NCBI RefSeq assembly: GCF_016427605.1
Contig: NZ_JAELXQ010000003.1
Location: forward strand, 62,001-126,000
Length of the DNA: 64,000 bases
Source: Ochrobactrum sp. Q0168
Lineage (GTDB): Bacteria; Pseudomonadota; Alphaproteobacteria; Rhizobiales; Rhizobiaceae
Direction of reading: 5' to 3'
A model generated the notes under the pieces. It was given only the letters and a program-made list of their open reading frames with translations. It was not told the origin of the DNA and did not search any database. Below, piece after piece: positions 36,080-44,605 of the stretch. The translations under genes and the position numbers were made by a program. The first letter of the stretch is position 1. Every line of letters starts with the position of its first letter.

Positions 36080-36976
36080 CGAAAGCGCATGTTTGCGCTT
36101 CACGGCTATCTCATAGCGTTCCCATCCAACCAGGACAAAGCTGGAAGCCACGATCAGCAGGGCGCCCACGAAGACGTTTGCAGCCGGGATTTCCGCCCAG
36201 ATGGCATAGCCATAGATAAAGGCCCAAATGAGGCCGGTATATTCCACAGGCGCAAGTGCGGATGCGGGTGCGTGGCGGAAACCTTCATAAAGAAGATATT
36301 GGCCAAGCGTTGCGATCAGGCCGAGGCCAAACATGAGCGCCCAGCCCATCGCGTCCGGCCATTGCCATATCCACGGAAAGGAAACTGCACAGGCGATGCC
36401 GAAGATCAGGCTGGTCGCGAACATCTGTGTCAGCGTTGTCTCGCTGCGGCTGACGAGCCGGATCAGGATTGTGCTCCATGCCCAGCAAAAGCCGGCTACC
36501 ACGCACATGATGGCAGGTATCAGGTTGGGCGAATGGCCCGGATTGGCCGCAATAAGCACTCCGACAAAACCGCCAAAACAGGCGATCCAGCGCCCAGTTC
36601 CAATGCGTTCCTTTAAAACGAGAATGGACAGGAACATGACCATGATCGGCGCAGAAAAATAGAGCGTGGTCAGTTCAGCAAGGCCAAGGAACTTGGCTGC
36701 ATTGTAGAACAGCAGCCATGCCAACAGCATCAGTCCGGCGCGCAGCACAAGCGTGCCGCGATAGGGGCTGTGCATGATTGACGGGTGACGATAATAGCGC
36801 ACCAGAGCGCCGGTAATCACCACAATGACCAGACTGCGCATGAAGAGGATTTGCGGGACTGCGTAGCTGGCAACAAGCCACTTGACCAGCGCATCCTGCA
36901 AGGCAAAGCAGGCATAGCCAGCCGATGCCAGCGCTATCCCGACCAGCGGCTTTGTTTCCTGCATGCCCGTTGACAT
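36035..36976 (-). CDS. EamA/DMT-family transporter
   Basis: A 313-residue membrane protein with ten helices and two EamA repeats, as in drug/metabolite transporters. The first repeat has LALQDALVKWLVASYAVPQ-like (written here as FALQDALVKWLVASYAV) and the second half includes APVEYTGLIWAFIYGYAIWAE, the conserved end-of-repeat sequence. Such proteins are mostly exporters of small metabolites such as amino acids. A putative transport substrate cannot be read. Its last 15 codons are antisense to the end of the AEC gene. The tail after the last helix is basic and polar. The ATG at 36976 begins the conserved portion. Confidence 0.88.
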   Translation of the reverse strand: MSTGMQETKPLVGIALASAGYACFALQDALVKWLVASYAVPQILFMRSLVIVVITGALVRYYRHPSIMHSPYRGTLVLRAGLMLLAWLLFYNAAKFLGLAELTTLYFSAPIMVMFLSILVLKERIGTGRWIACFGGFVGVLIAANPGHSPNLIPAIMCVVAGFCWAWSTILIRLVSRSETTLTQMFATSLIFGIACAVSFPWIWQWPDAMGWALMFGLGLIATLGQYLLYEGFRHAPASALAPVEYTGLIWAFIYGYAIWAEIPAANVFVGALLIVASSFVLVGWERYEIAVKRKHALSLDCENIQPEGHGDR

Positions 36977-37164
36977 AATGACCCGCCGAACCCGTGTTTA
37001 TCAAGCGAGCAGTTACTCCCGGAGCGGGGCAATGTCATGTCAAAAATAATGATCGATTGATCAGGGTTCGTGACAGGACTCGGTTACAACGGCCTTCCAC
37101 TCATGCGCGCAGTAATATTCGAATTTTCATGCAAGGGTAGAATTTGTCTTATGAAGATAGTGTA

Positions 37165-37186
37165 AAATACGACATATGCCGTATTT
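37165..37186. promoter_or_regulatory. 22-bp near-perfect palindrome upstream of the autotransporter
   Basis: AAATACGACA-TA-TGCCGTATTT, with a single mismatch between arms and flanking A and T that extend the symmetry. The centre is about 104 bases upstream of the preferred start of the autotransporter. Nearly the same 22-mer occurs at 46966-46987, which suggests a shared regulatory site. It is followed by TTT and could alternatively be a weak terminator, but no gene ends nearby. Confidence 0.5.
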
Positions 37187-37279
37187 TTTAAAAGTTCTTG
37201 TATGTCTATTCAATGTTCTCTTGTCGCCAATACATTTTAGTGACAAATAAACTAAGTGGTTCGGGGCAAGGGGGACGTT

Positions 37280-40200
37280 GTGCGGTTGGGGACATTCGCA
37301 GGGGCGCTTAGCGCGTCGGGATGGCGCTATCTTTGTGCGATGCTGCTGGGGCTTTTTGCCTTGTTATCCAGTTCGGTGGCTGCTCAGTCCGCACCGACGG
37401 TCGACCCGGTAAGACACATCATATATATGAATATGTCTATCGTTGGCATGTTTACGGCGACTGGAAGCGGAGCCGTAAGTTATTCGATTGAATCGGCCCC
37501 GCTGCACGGCACCATTACTTTGGATTCTGGCAGTGGAAATTATCAATATACACCAGCAATAAATTTCACGGGTGTTGATATATTCACGTACCGAGTAACG
37601 GACGATACTGGAAGTGCTTCAAATACAGTAACAATTACCGTATTGGGGCAAACTCCGACAGTAACCTCGGTAACCGTTCCGAGACCCGGTTACTACAAAG
37701 CCGGCGACAAGTTGAACTTCGTCGTGAATTTTGATGATTTCTTTTCCGTAACAGGAACTCCGTATATACCAATCGTTATAGGCACAACCGTGAGAAATGC
37801 GGTTTCTGCATCAGGAAATGTAAGCAGCAATACCCTAACTTTCTCGTATACTGTCCAGCCTGGCGACATTGACACAGACGGGATTAGCATTGGGCCCGCG
37901 ATAGTTTTGAACGGCGGGACAATCGAGACCAACGCGGGGCAGCCAGCCGATCTTACACTCAACAATGTTGGCGCCACATCTGGGGTGTTGGTCAGCACCG
38001 CAGGACCCACAGTGGTAATTTCGACTTCGTCGATACCGTCCGATCCTGTTCAACGTTTTACTGTGACATTTTCTGAGGCGGTCACCGGGCTGACGCTAAA
38101 CGATTTTGTTCTTAGCCCAACGGGAACTGTTGCGGCAATCGCTAGCAATTTGGTAACAAGCGACAATGTAGTCTATGCTTTTGACGTTCATGTAACGGGT
38201 AGCGGTTCTCTGAGCGTGCACTTGCCAGTCGGAGTTGTCGAAAGTAAGTATGGAAATCCCAACAATCCGTCTCTAACATTGATGGTATCTATACTGCGAT
38301 CGTCAAACGCAGATTTGCAGAGTCTCATCCCCAGCACAGGTACTTTAACGCCCGCCTTTGCTCCCAACACAAACGCATACACGTTGAATGTCGCAAACGA
38401 TGTCGAGAACATTTCGTTCAGGCCATCCCTTGCAGATGTCAACGCAACGGCTGTCGTAAATGGGGTTTCAACGCCCAATGGGACCGCCAGCGCGGCAATT
38501 CCATTGGTGGTCGGGAGTAACATGGTTACGACGACTGTAACCGCGCAGGATGGAACCACCACGAAGAGCTATACGGTCAATGTCATCCGCGCGCAGTCCG
38601 GCAATGCCGATCTGGTGGGGCTTGTTCCAAGTGCCGGAAGCCTTGACCCTGCATTTTCGCCGAACGCGACGACTTACGCGCTGGCGGTTCCAACCGAAAC
38701 AGCGTCATTACGACTGACCCCCACTTCGGCTGACCCGACAGCAACCATCACGGTCAATGGAGCAGCCGTGTCCTCTGGTAGCGCAAGCAGCGCACTGCAA
38801 TTGGGTATCGGCAATACGACCCTGGTGGTTGTCGTCACGGCGCAGAATGGAACAACACGCAGCTATACGGTGAATGTCACGCGCGCTGTGTCGGCGGATG
38901 CAACGCTCGCTAGCCTTGTTCCGAGCGTCGGATCACTCGACCCGGCATTTGACAAGGAGACGCTCAGCTATTCTGTGAACGTCGAGAATAGTGTCGAGAG
39001 CATTTCCTTCGCGCCAACCGTTTCCGAGCCTTCCGCCCGGGTAAGCGTTGCAGGAAGCAGCGTTGCGTCTGGAAGTTCAAGCAGTCCCATAGGGCTGGCT
39101 ATCGGGTCGAACACAGTTTCGATTGATGTAACTGCGCCGAGCGGCGCCAGTCGCAGCTATACGGTCGTGGTCAACCGTGCGGCCATGGTTTTCCCCGACC
39201 CGACACTCGATCCGAACGTAATCGGCTTGTTGAACGCACAGACAAGTGCCGCGAGACGTTTTGCGCAAGTTCAAACCCGGAATTTCCAAAACAGGCTTGA
39301 GCAATTGCACGACGAAGGCGACCGGAGAAAATCAAGCCTCGGCGTGCGACTGGGCGGTCCCTCGTCCACACCGCAACCGGAAGACCCAACCAATCCCTCT
39401 TCGTCAGCATCGTCGACAGGGATTTCGCCTCTCGGTTATGCCCCCGAAAAGCGCAATAGTTTTCCGGGCAAGGCTATCGGCTTGAAAGAGCCGGAGCAGC
39501 CTTCGCCGACTATAGACCCAGACCTGGGACCATTCGCCTTGTGGAGCAGTGGTTTTGTGAATTTCGGTCAGCGTGATAGCGGCAAGCTCGATCTGGACTA
39601 TACGCTTGTTGGTGTAAGCGGCGGCATCGACTACCGGTTCTCGGAACGCTTTGTGGCGGGTTTTGGTGTCGGATACGGGCGGGATCGCACAGATATTGGT
39701 GACGAGGGCACCGAAAGCCGCGCCAATGCCTATAGCGCCGCTGTCTATGGCAGTTTCAAACCGATCGACAATTTCTTTATCGATGCGCTCGTCGGCGGCA
39801 GCATTCTGGATTTTGACGCAACCCGTTTCATCACGACAGACGGAAGTTTGACCGACGGCAAACGTGACGGCAATCAGTTGTTCGGGTCCTTGACGGCTGC
39901 TTACGAATTTCGTCGGGAGACATGGCTTGTCTCACCCTATGGCCGGATGGAAATGTCGCGATCCTGGCTTGATGGCTACGCCGAAAGAGGAGACAGCATC
40001 TACCGGCTGACCTATGGCGATCAGACCGTGGACACTGTCACGGGTGTGATTGGTCTGCGTGCCAATTATGCCATCGACTACAACTGGGGCCGTTTGACAC
40101 CCGGTGTGCGGGCAGAATACGCGCATGATTTTCAGGGTTCCAGCCGGGCCGCCATCGGATACAGCGCGCTTGGCGGGCTTCCTTATGCGCTCGACATCGA

Positions 40201-40351
40201 AGGCGAGAGCAGCGACAGCGGAAACGTCGGTCTGTCGCTTGATTTCAGTTTCGAGAATGCCTGGACCACCGGCCTCGAATATCGAACCGGCTTCGGCGGT
40301 TCTGGCGCGCGCGATCACGCCTTTGCCCTGCGGGTTGGTGCGAAGTTCTGA
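37280..40351 (+). CDS. large Ig-like/cadherin-like surface protein with C-terminal autotransporter beta-barrel
   Basis: A 1023-residue exported protein. A signal peptide (CAMLLGLFALLSSSVAAQ) is followed by a cadherin/Ig-like unit at about 42-122 with GNYQYTPAINFTGVDIFTYR, a region of unclear fold, and a Big_12-like domain around 255-335 (RFTVTFSEAVTGLTLNDF). Three tandem cadherin-like beta-sandwich repeats follow at about 343-438, 442-536 and 540-634, each opening with ADLxxLxPSxGxLxPAF and closing with GTTxSYTVNVxRA. After a Ser/Pro-rich linker the last 280 residues form a type V autotransporter barrel ending in LRVGAKF, with a C-terminal Phe. It should be a surface adhesin. The GTG at 37280 is chosen for AAGGGGGA just upstream; a GTG at 37256 is longer. 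Confidence 0.88.
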   Translation: MRLGTFAGALSASGWRYLCAMLLGLFALLSSSVAAQSAPTVDPVRHIIYMNMSIVGMFTATGSGAVSYSIESAPLHGTITLDSGSGNYQYTPAINFTGVDIFTYRVTDDTGSASNTVTITVLGQTPTVTSVTVPRPGYYKAGDKLNFVVNFDDFFSVTGTPYIPIVIGTTVRNAVSASGNVSSNTLTFSYTVQPGDIDTDGISIGPAIVLNGGTIETNAGQPADLTLNNVGATSGVLVSTAGPTVVISTSSIPSDPVQRFTVTFSEAVTGLTLNDFVLSPTGTVAAIASNLVTSDNVVYAFDVHVTGSGSLSVHLPVGVVESKYGNPNNPSLTLMVSILRSSNADLQSLIPSTGTLTPAFAPNTNAYTLNVANDVENISFRPSLADVNATAVVNGVSTPNGTASAAIPLVVGSNMVTTTVTAQDGTTTKSYTVNVIRAQSGNADLVGLVPSAGSLDPAFSPNATTYALAVPTETASLRLTPTSADPTATITVNGAAVSSGSASSALQLGIGNTTLVVVVTAQNGTTRSYTVNVTRAVSADATLASLVPSVGSLDPAFDKETLSYSVNVENSVESISFAPTVSEPSARVSVAGSSVASGSSSSPIGLAIGSNTVSIDVTAPSGASRSYTVVVNRAAMVFPDPTLDPNVIGLLNAQTSAARRFAQVQTRNFQNRLEQLHDEGDRRKSSLGVRLGGPSSTPQPEDPTNPSSSASSTGISPLGYAPEKRNSFPGKAIGLKEPEQPSPTIDPDLGPFALWSSGFVNFGQRDSGKLDLDYTLVGVSGGIDYRFSERFVAGFGVGYGRDRTDIGDEGTESRANAYSAAVYGSFKPIDNFFIDALVGGSILDFDATRFITTDGSLTDGKRDGNQLFGSLTAAYEFRRETWLVSPYGRMEMSRSWLDGYAERGDSIYRLTYGDQTVDTVTGVIGLRANYAIDYNWGRLTPGVRAEYAHDFQGSSRAAIGYSALGGLPYALDIEGESSDSGNVGLSLDFSFENAWTTGLEYRTGFGGSGARDHAFALRVGAKF

Positions 40352-40352
40352 T

Positions 40353-40380
40353 AAAAGCAGCCGGATGGCCGCTTTTATTG
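40353..40380 (+). terminator. intrinsic terminator of the autotransporter gene
   Basis: AAAAGC-A-GCC, loop GGAT, GGC-C-GCTTTT, continuing with ATTG. It starts two bases after the stop codon; the base of the stem is A/T-rich, which doubles as the U-tract. Confidence 0.75.
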
Positions 40381-40463
40381 TATGCCGCTTATCGCTTTCA
40401 TTTCAGGGAACAAAAGTTGGATAGCTCCATTTATAAGGTGAGCAATTATTAGCCGGATGCACT

Positions 40464-42371
40464 ATGGACCGTTATGGTGGGGTTCCTAATCGAAATCTGC
40501 CGTTGAACGCAGCGAATTCCAGGTTGCAGACTTTGGCCGTGATGGCCGGAGTTATTGCTGTATTCTATTTCGCAAAAGATGTTTTCCTGCCGCTGGCCAT
40601 AGCGATTTTGCTGACCTTCATGCTTGCGCCGATTGTCGCCTTTCTTCGGCGGCTGCGGCTGCCGAGGTTGGTGGCAATTATCACCAGCGTTGCCGGGGGC
40701 TTCCTGATCATCGCAATTTTCAGCGCGATCCTGGCCTTTCAGGTCACGGAGGTCGGGCAGAACATTGCGACCTACCAATACAATATCATTGAAAAGATCC
40801 GAAACCTGAAGAAGGCAGGCACGGAAGGCGGGATTATCGACCGTTTGAACCGTTTCGCCGAAAGGGTGGGAGCCGAGATCAATAGTCCGCAAGAAAAGCC
40901 GGAGGTTCCGGGTATCGATCCAGAGCCGCAGAGAAAGCCTGTTCTGGTCGAGATATTCTCGCGTCGCAGCCCAATCGAAACGCTGGAAAACATTATAGGG
41001 CCGCTGATCAGCCCATTGGCTACAACTGGTCTCGTGATCGTGGTCGTTGTGTTTATGCTGCTTGAAAGGGAGGAGCTGCGCGACAGGTTCATCCGGCTTG
41101 TTGGCTATGGCGATTTGCATCGAACTACCGAAGCCCTTCAGGAAGCTGGTAGTCGCGTTGGCCAATATCTGCTCACGCAGCTCATGGTCAACATCGCTTA
41201 TGGTGTTCCATTGGGCATCGGCTTGTGGTTGCTTGGTATACCCAATGCCCTCTTGTGGGGCATGCTCGCCATTGTCTTGAGATTTGTCCCCTATATCGGA
41301 CCTGTCATTGCAGCCGTCATGCCGATATTCCTGGCCTTTGCGGTTTCGCCCGGCTGGACATTGCTCATCTGCACCATCGCGCTTTTCATCGTTGTGGAGC
41401 TCATCAGCAACAACGTCATCGAACCGTGGCTTTATGGGTCCAGAACAGGGCTGTCGCCTCTTGCAATCATCGTATCTGCAATTTTCTGGGCGTGGCTATG
41501 GGGCCCTGTGGGGCTGGTACTATCAACGCCATTGACGGTTTGTCTGGTTGTCTTAGGCCGGCACGTGCCGCAGTTTGAATTCTTCGAGATACTGTTCGGC
41601 GACGAACCTGTCCTTGACCCCGAGGAGAGGCTCTATCAACGCCTGCTTGCTGGAGACCCTATCGAGGCTACAGATAACGCGGAAGAAATCCTGGAAGAGA
41701 AGTTTCTGGTCGAATATTATGGTGCCGTCGCCATTCCCGCGCTTCTTCTTGCCGAGCAGGACAGGGCGCGCGGGGCGCTGAATGAAAAGCAGTTGAAAGA
41801 CGTTACCAGCAGCGCGAACATGCTCGTTGCCAATCTTCGCATGATTGCACACGAAGAACTGGACAATGACGAAGATGTGACAGTCGATGCGACCACTAAG
41901 GAAAAAGCCAAGGTCGAACTTCCATCTGGAAATGGAAGAACCATCGTTTGTATCGGCGGCCATGATGCTCTTGACGACATAACCGCCGAAATGGTGGCGC
42001 AGGTCCTGTCTGTTCAGGGTGCGCGCGCCACTGTCATCGACCATGCGGGATTGTTGCCAAGCCAGTTAAAAAGGGAAGCGGTCGCCGAGGCCTCGGCTAT
42101 CGTGATTTGTTATCTGAATGTTGAATCTGCAACACGCGGAAGGTTCTCTATCCGCAGGTTGAGGCGCCTCAACCCAGATGCCTTGATCGGCGTTGCCATA
42201 TGGTCGCCTGAAGAGATGGGAGAGAACAAAGAAAACGCTGAACTTCAAAATAGAATACAGGCGGACTTTGTTGCCTCCAAGATCATTGACGTTGTGATCA
42301 ACTGTCTTGGGGATGGAGAACCACCGAAGCTGCGATTGTCCGAACCCTCAAATGATAGGCAACGCGTGTGA
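40464..42371 (+). CDS. AI-2E family transporter with long C-terminal extension
   Basis: A 635-residue protein. The N-terminal 360 residues are an AI-2E/PerM-type permease of about eight helices: FYFAKDVFLPLAIAILLTFML, FQVTEVGQNI, LMVNIAYGVPLGIGLWLLGI and the conserved RFVPYIGPVIAAVMPIFLAFA. Despite the name, the family transports many solutes, including in some members sodium and protons. After about residue 370 a soluble extension of about 265 residues follows, with an alpha-helical part and then RTIVCIGGHDALDDI...VARGRFSIRRL, which resembles a small Rossmann-type regulatory domain. It lies downstream of the autotransporter, 112 bases away and after a terminator, so it is probably a separate unit. 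Confidence 0.85.
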   Translation: MDRYGGVPNRNLPLNAANSRLQTLAVMAGVIAVFYFAKDVFLPLAIAILLTFMLAPIVAFLRRLRLPRLVAIITSVAGGFLIIAIFSAILAFQVTEVGQNIATYQYNIIEKIRNLKKAGTEGGIIDRLNRFAERVGAEINSPQEKPEVPGIDPEPQRKPVLVEIFSRRSPIETLENIIGPLISPLATTGLVIVVVVFMLLEREELRDRFIRLVGYGDLHRTTEALQEAGSRVGQYLLTQLMVNIAYGVPLGIGLWLLGIPNALLWGMLAIVLRFVPYIGPVIAAVMPIFLAFAVSPGWTLLICTIALFIVVELISNNVIEPWLYGSRTGLSPLAIIVSAIFWAWLWGPVGLVLSTPLTVCLVVLGRHVPQFEFFEILFGDEPVLDPEERLYQRLLAGDPIEATDNAEEILEEKFLVEYYGAVAIPALLLAEQDRARGALNEKQLKDVTSSANMLVANLRMIAHEELDNDEDVTVDATTKEKAKVELPSGNGRTIVCIGGHDALDDITAEMVAQVLSVQGARATVIDHAGLLPSQLKREAVAEASAIVICYLNVESATRGRFSIRRLRRLNPDALIGVAIWSPEEMGENKENAELQNRIQADFVASKIIDVVINCLGDGEPPKLRLSEPSNDRQRV

Positions 42372-42659
42372 AAGGTATAGGCTCGCCTTTGAGTGAAGGG
42401 CAATAACACCCAGGTTCATTGGAACGTGGTGGTCAGAGAAGTTGAATGCCCTGCTCCTCCTGTTACGCACACGCGTAATCACGAACCTGACGCGACCCCA
42501 CAACTACATATTATGCTGTTCCACATATGTCTGATGGCAGTGAAACTGGGCCATGACGCTCACGGCTATGGAGCGGATTTTAGTATCCACCGATTTCGTT
42601 ATTGTATCTTCCGTGGATCCTCACCAACACATTAATTCATTTCATTAAGGATTATACAA

Positions 42660-43319
42660 ATGGATACGAGTTTTATTGGTTCTGTCATTCAAGCCCTACC
42701 GGTCGAAGATATGATCGGCGGCCCGCTGCAGGCCATGATTAAGGCTCAGCTGCAGGCGAGCCACAGTTATGCAGACTTTCTACTACAGGTATGTATTAAA
42801 GACGGCGTCGCGCACGCCGTTCAGTTCGATTACGAAGAAACTGTGGTCGACGAGAAAGATGGTACTCCATCTCTGCTTAAAAAGACCATGCGTATTCCTC
42901 TGCTTGCAGTTATTGCTCACCCCAATATTTGCATTGAAGAGGGTACTATTGATTTTGAGCTGGAAGTCAGTCAGGCCGAAAAATCCCTAAGCTCGACAGA
43001 TGCTTCTGCACAGGCCGAAGGCAGCATTGGTTGGGGGCCCTTCAGCGTTAAAATGTCGGGTCGCGTATCGCACAAATCGGAGCAAACGCGATCCACGGAT
43101 ACGCGAGCGAAGTATAGCATTCATACCCAGGTGAAGCGTCAGCCTGCACCGGAAGCGCTGCAGCGAGTCATCGATTTCCTCACAGACGCTGCCATCAAGC
43201 CTGTGAAGCTAAAAGACGCCAAACCGGGCGATTTCCCGCCCACTGATAAGAGCGGCGGCGGCAAAAGCAAAGATCAAGGTGGCGGCAAAACCGATGAACA
43301 AGGTGGCGACAAAAAATAG
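42660..43319 (+). CDS. DUF2589 domain-containing protein
   Basis: A 219-residue soluble protein of the DUF2589 family, function unknown. The N-terminal part has the family opening SVIQALPVEDMIGGPLQAMI and the long SHSYADFLLQVCIKDG. The core YEETV...KTMRIPLLAVIAHPNICIEEGTIDFELEV is rich in beta strands. A low-complexity C-terminal tail (residues about 185-219) of Gly, Lys, Asp and Gln with GGGK repeats ends it. There is no signal peptide. It is the first gene of the AT-rich block, with an AT-rich upstream region of 288 bases. Its neighbour encodes a related protein, followed by a phage-type lysozyme. This suggests a small mobile or effector-related module. Confidence 0.85.
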   Translation: MDTSFIGSVIQALPVEDMIGGPLQAMIKAQLQASHSYADFLLQVCIKDGVAHAVQFDYEETVVDEKDGTPSLLKKTMRIPLLAVIAHPNICIEEGTIDFELEVSQAEKSLSSTDASAQAEGSIGWGPFSVKMSGRVSHKSEQTRSTDTRAKYSIHTQVKRQPAPEALQRVIDFLTDAAIKPVKLKDAKPGDFPPTDKSGGGKSKDQGGGKTDEQGGDKK

Positions 43320-43375
43320 AAATAACTATATGTATATATAAATTATATCAAGAATTTTAAAATATAATCGAGTTG

Positions 43376-43398
43376 AGAAGGTCGCTAAGCGACCTTCT
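43376..43398 (+). terminator. strong hairpin between the two DUF2589 genes
   Basis: AGAAGGTCGC-TAA-GCGACCTTCT is a perfect ten-base-pair stem with a three-base loop. It is followed by TATCTGG rather than a U-tract, so it may be a partial terminator, a processing site or a transcript-stabilising end, and would reduce expression of downstream genes relative to the first. Confidence 0.5.
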
Positions 43399-43416
43399 TA
43401 TCTGGAAGGTATTCTT

Positions 43417-43980
43417 ATGTCTATAAAAGATTGGTTCTATAAAAAGCCCGGAAATGAAAATTCTGATACAGATTCAAAAGATCGTGGATGTAATTTTTCG
43501 CAAAATAATAGACCAGTATTATCAGTAGATGAAATCGCACTCGGCATGCAGCACGCAGCGATGGCGGCAAACCGATTGATCGCACGTCAATACTTGCAGG
43601 CTATGGAGCCTTTCTTTGAAGACATCGGCGACGGTCGCCTCAAGCCTAAAGTTGTTGATATCGAGCTGGATAACGACCATCAAATCAAAATCCCCTTGGT
43701 GGCGATGTCTACACCACGCGGGCTTCTTCTGGAAAAGATGAAGGTATTCTTGACCGTCTGTACAGAAGCCATCGAACCCATGGATGTCTCTACAAACTCT
43801 ACGGAAGAAACCACGAACCGGTTTATCGTCAGCCTTTCGCCGACTGCGCATGACAAAAATGGGCGCAGCCCCAGCCACGTGGATATCGAGATGGAGTTTA
43901 GATCATTTGAGCCTCCCGAAAGCGTGATGCGTCTCATCGAAGAATACACACGCCACATACAACCTATTCGTCAGTTGTGA
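43417..43980 (+). CDS. DUF2589-like protein, second copy
   Basis: A 187-residue protein related to its upstream neighbour. It has the same helix-then-strand order: ALGMQHAAMAANRLIARQYL near residue 45, then KVVDIELDNDHQIKIPLVAMSTPRGLLLEKMKVFLTVCTEA-like strands (IKIPLVAMST, LLEKMKVFLTV). The opening MSIKDWFYKKPG is conserved-looking but not known to me. The Cys in the first part and the Cys in the last strand are not in a recognised motif. GGAAGG lies seven bases before the ATG. It is followed after ten bases by the lysozyme gene, so they should be cotranscribed. Function unknown. The identity as a divergent DUF2589 member rests on pattern and position. Confidence 0.7.
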   Translation: MSIKDWFYKKPGNENSDTDSKDRGCNFSQNNRPVLSVDEIALGMQHAAMAANRLIARQYLQAMEPFFEDIGDGRLKPKVVDIELDNDHQIKIPLVAMSTPRGLLLEKMKVFLTVCTEAIEPMDVSTNSTEETTNRFIVSLSPTAHDKNGRSPSHVDIEMEFRSFEPPESVMRLIEEYTRHIQPIRQL

Positions 43981-43990
43981 GGGCATCATT

Positions 43991-44440
43991 ATGGAGCAAC
44001 ATCGAAGAATAGGTCGACCTGGTCTGAATTTGATTAAAGAATTTGAAGGTTTAAGACTCGAGAAATACAAAGACGCCGTTGGAAAATGGACTATCGGCTA
44101 TGGGCATTTAATTCTGCCTTCAGAGCGATTTGAAAGGCCTTTAACGGAATCGGAGGCAGAGGATTTGCTTCAAAGTGATTTGAGGAAATTTGAAGGAGGT
44201 ATCATCCAGTATGTTACCGCCCGTATAAGCCAAAATCAGTTCGATGCTCTCGTGTCATTCGCATTCAATCTAGGGCTCGCCAATCTGAAAGGCTCGACAC
44301 AGCTTCGGCTCCTCAACCAAGGTAAATATTCAGAAGCAGCGGAACAATTCTTGCGATGGAACAAGGCGGGTGGAATGGCCATGCCCGGTTTAACGCGCAG
44401 ACGGGCCGCCGAGCGCGATCTATTTTTGAATATCCCTTAG
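43991..44440 (+). CDS. GH24 phage-type lysozyme (endolysin)
   Basis: A 149-residue muramidase of the T4-lysozyme family. The catalytic triad is Glu19 (IKEFEGLRL), Asp28 (YKDAVGK) and Thr34 (WTIGYGHL), with the same 9- and 15-residue spacing as Glu11, Asp20 and Thr26 of T4 lysozyme. The later sequences QFDALVSFAFNLG and GLTRRRAAERDLFL are the family ending. It lacks a signal peptide or signal anchor, so it would need a holin or another route to reach murein. No holin, spanin or structural phage gene is nearby. It is cotranscribed with the DUF2589-type genes. Confidence 0.93.
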   Translation: MEQHRRIGRPGLNLIKEFEGLRLEKYKDAVGKWTIGYGHLILPSERFERPLTESEAEDLLQSDLRKFEGGIIQYVTARISQNQFDALVSFAFNLGLANLKGSTQLRLLNQGKYSEAAEQFLRWNKAGGMAMPGLTRRRAAERDLFLNIP

Positions 44441-44605
44441 AATAGGGAAGTAATTAATCGAGATATTTTTATATAATTTAAACTATATGGAATAAACAAT
44501 GTTTAATCTATAACGCGTACATTTTAGAAATAATTGCTACATAATGATATTTATCTTTTATATATACTTTATAAATTAACTGGTCTATTTTAAGTGGATA
44601 ATAAA

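Noticed and set aside
42660-44440. A prophage
   Set aside because: Only the lysozyme is phage-like. No integrase, terminase, capsid, tail or holin gene is present, so at most it is a small module or remnant.
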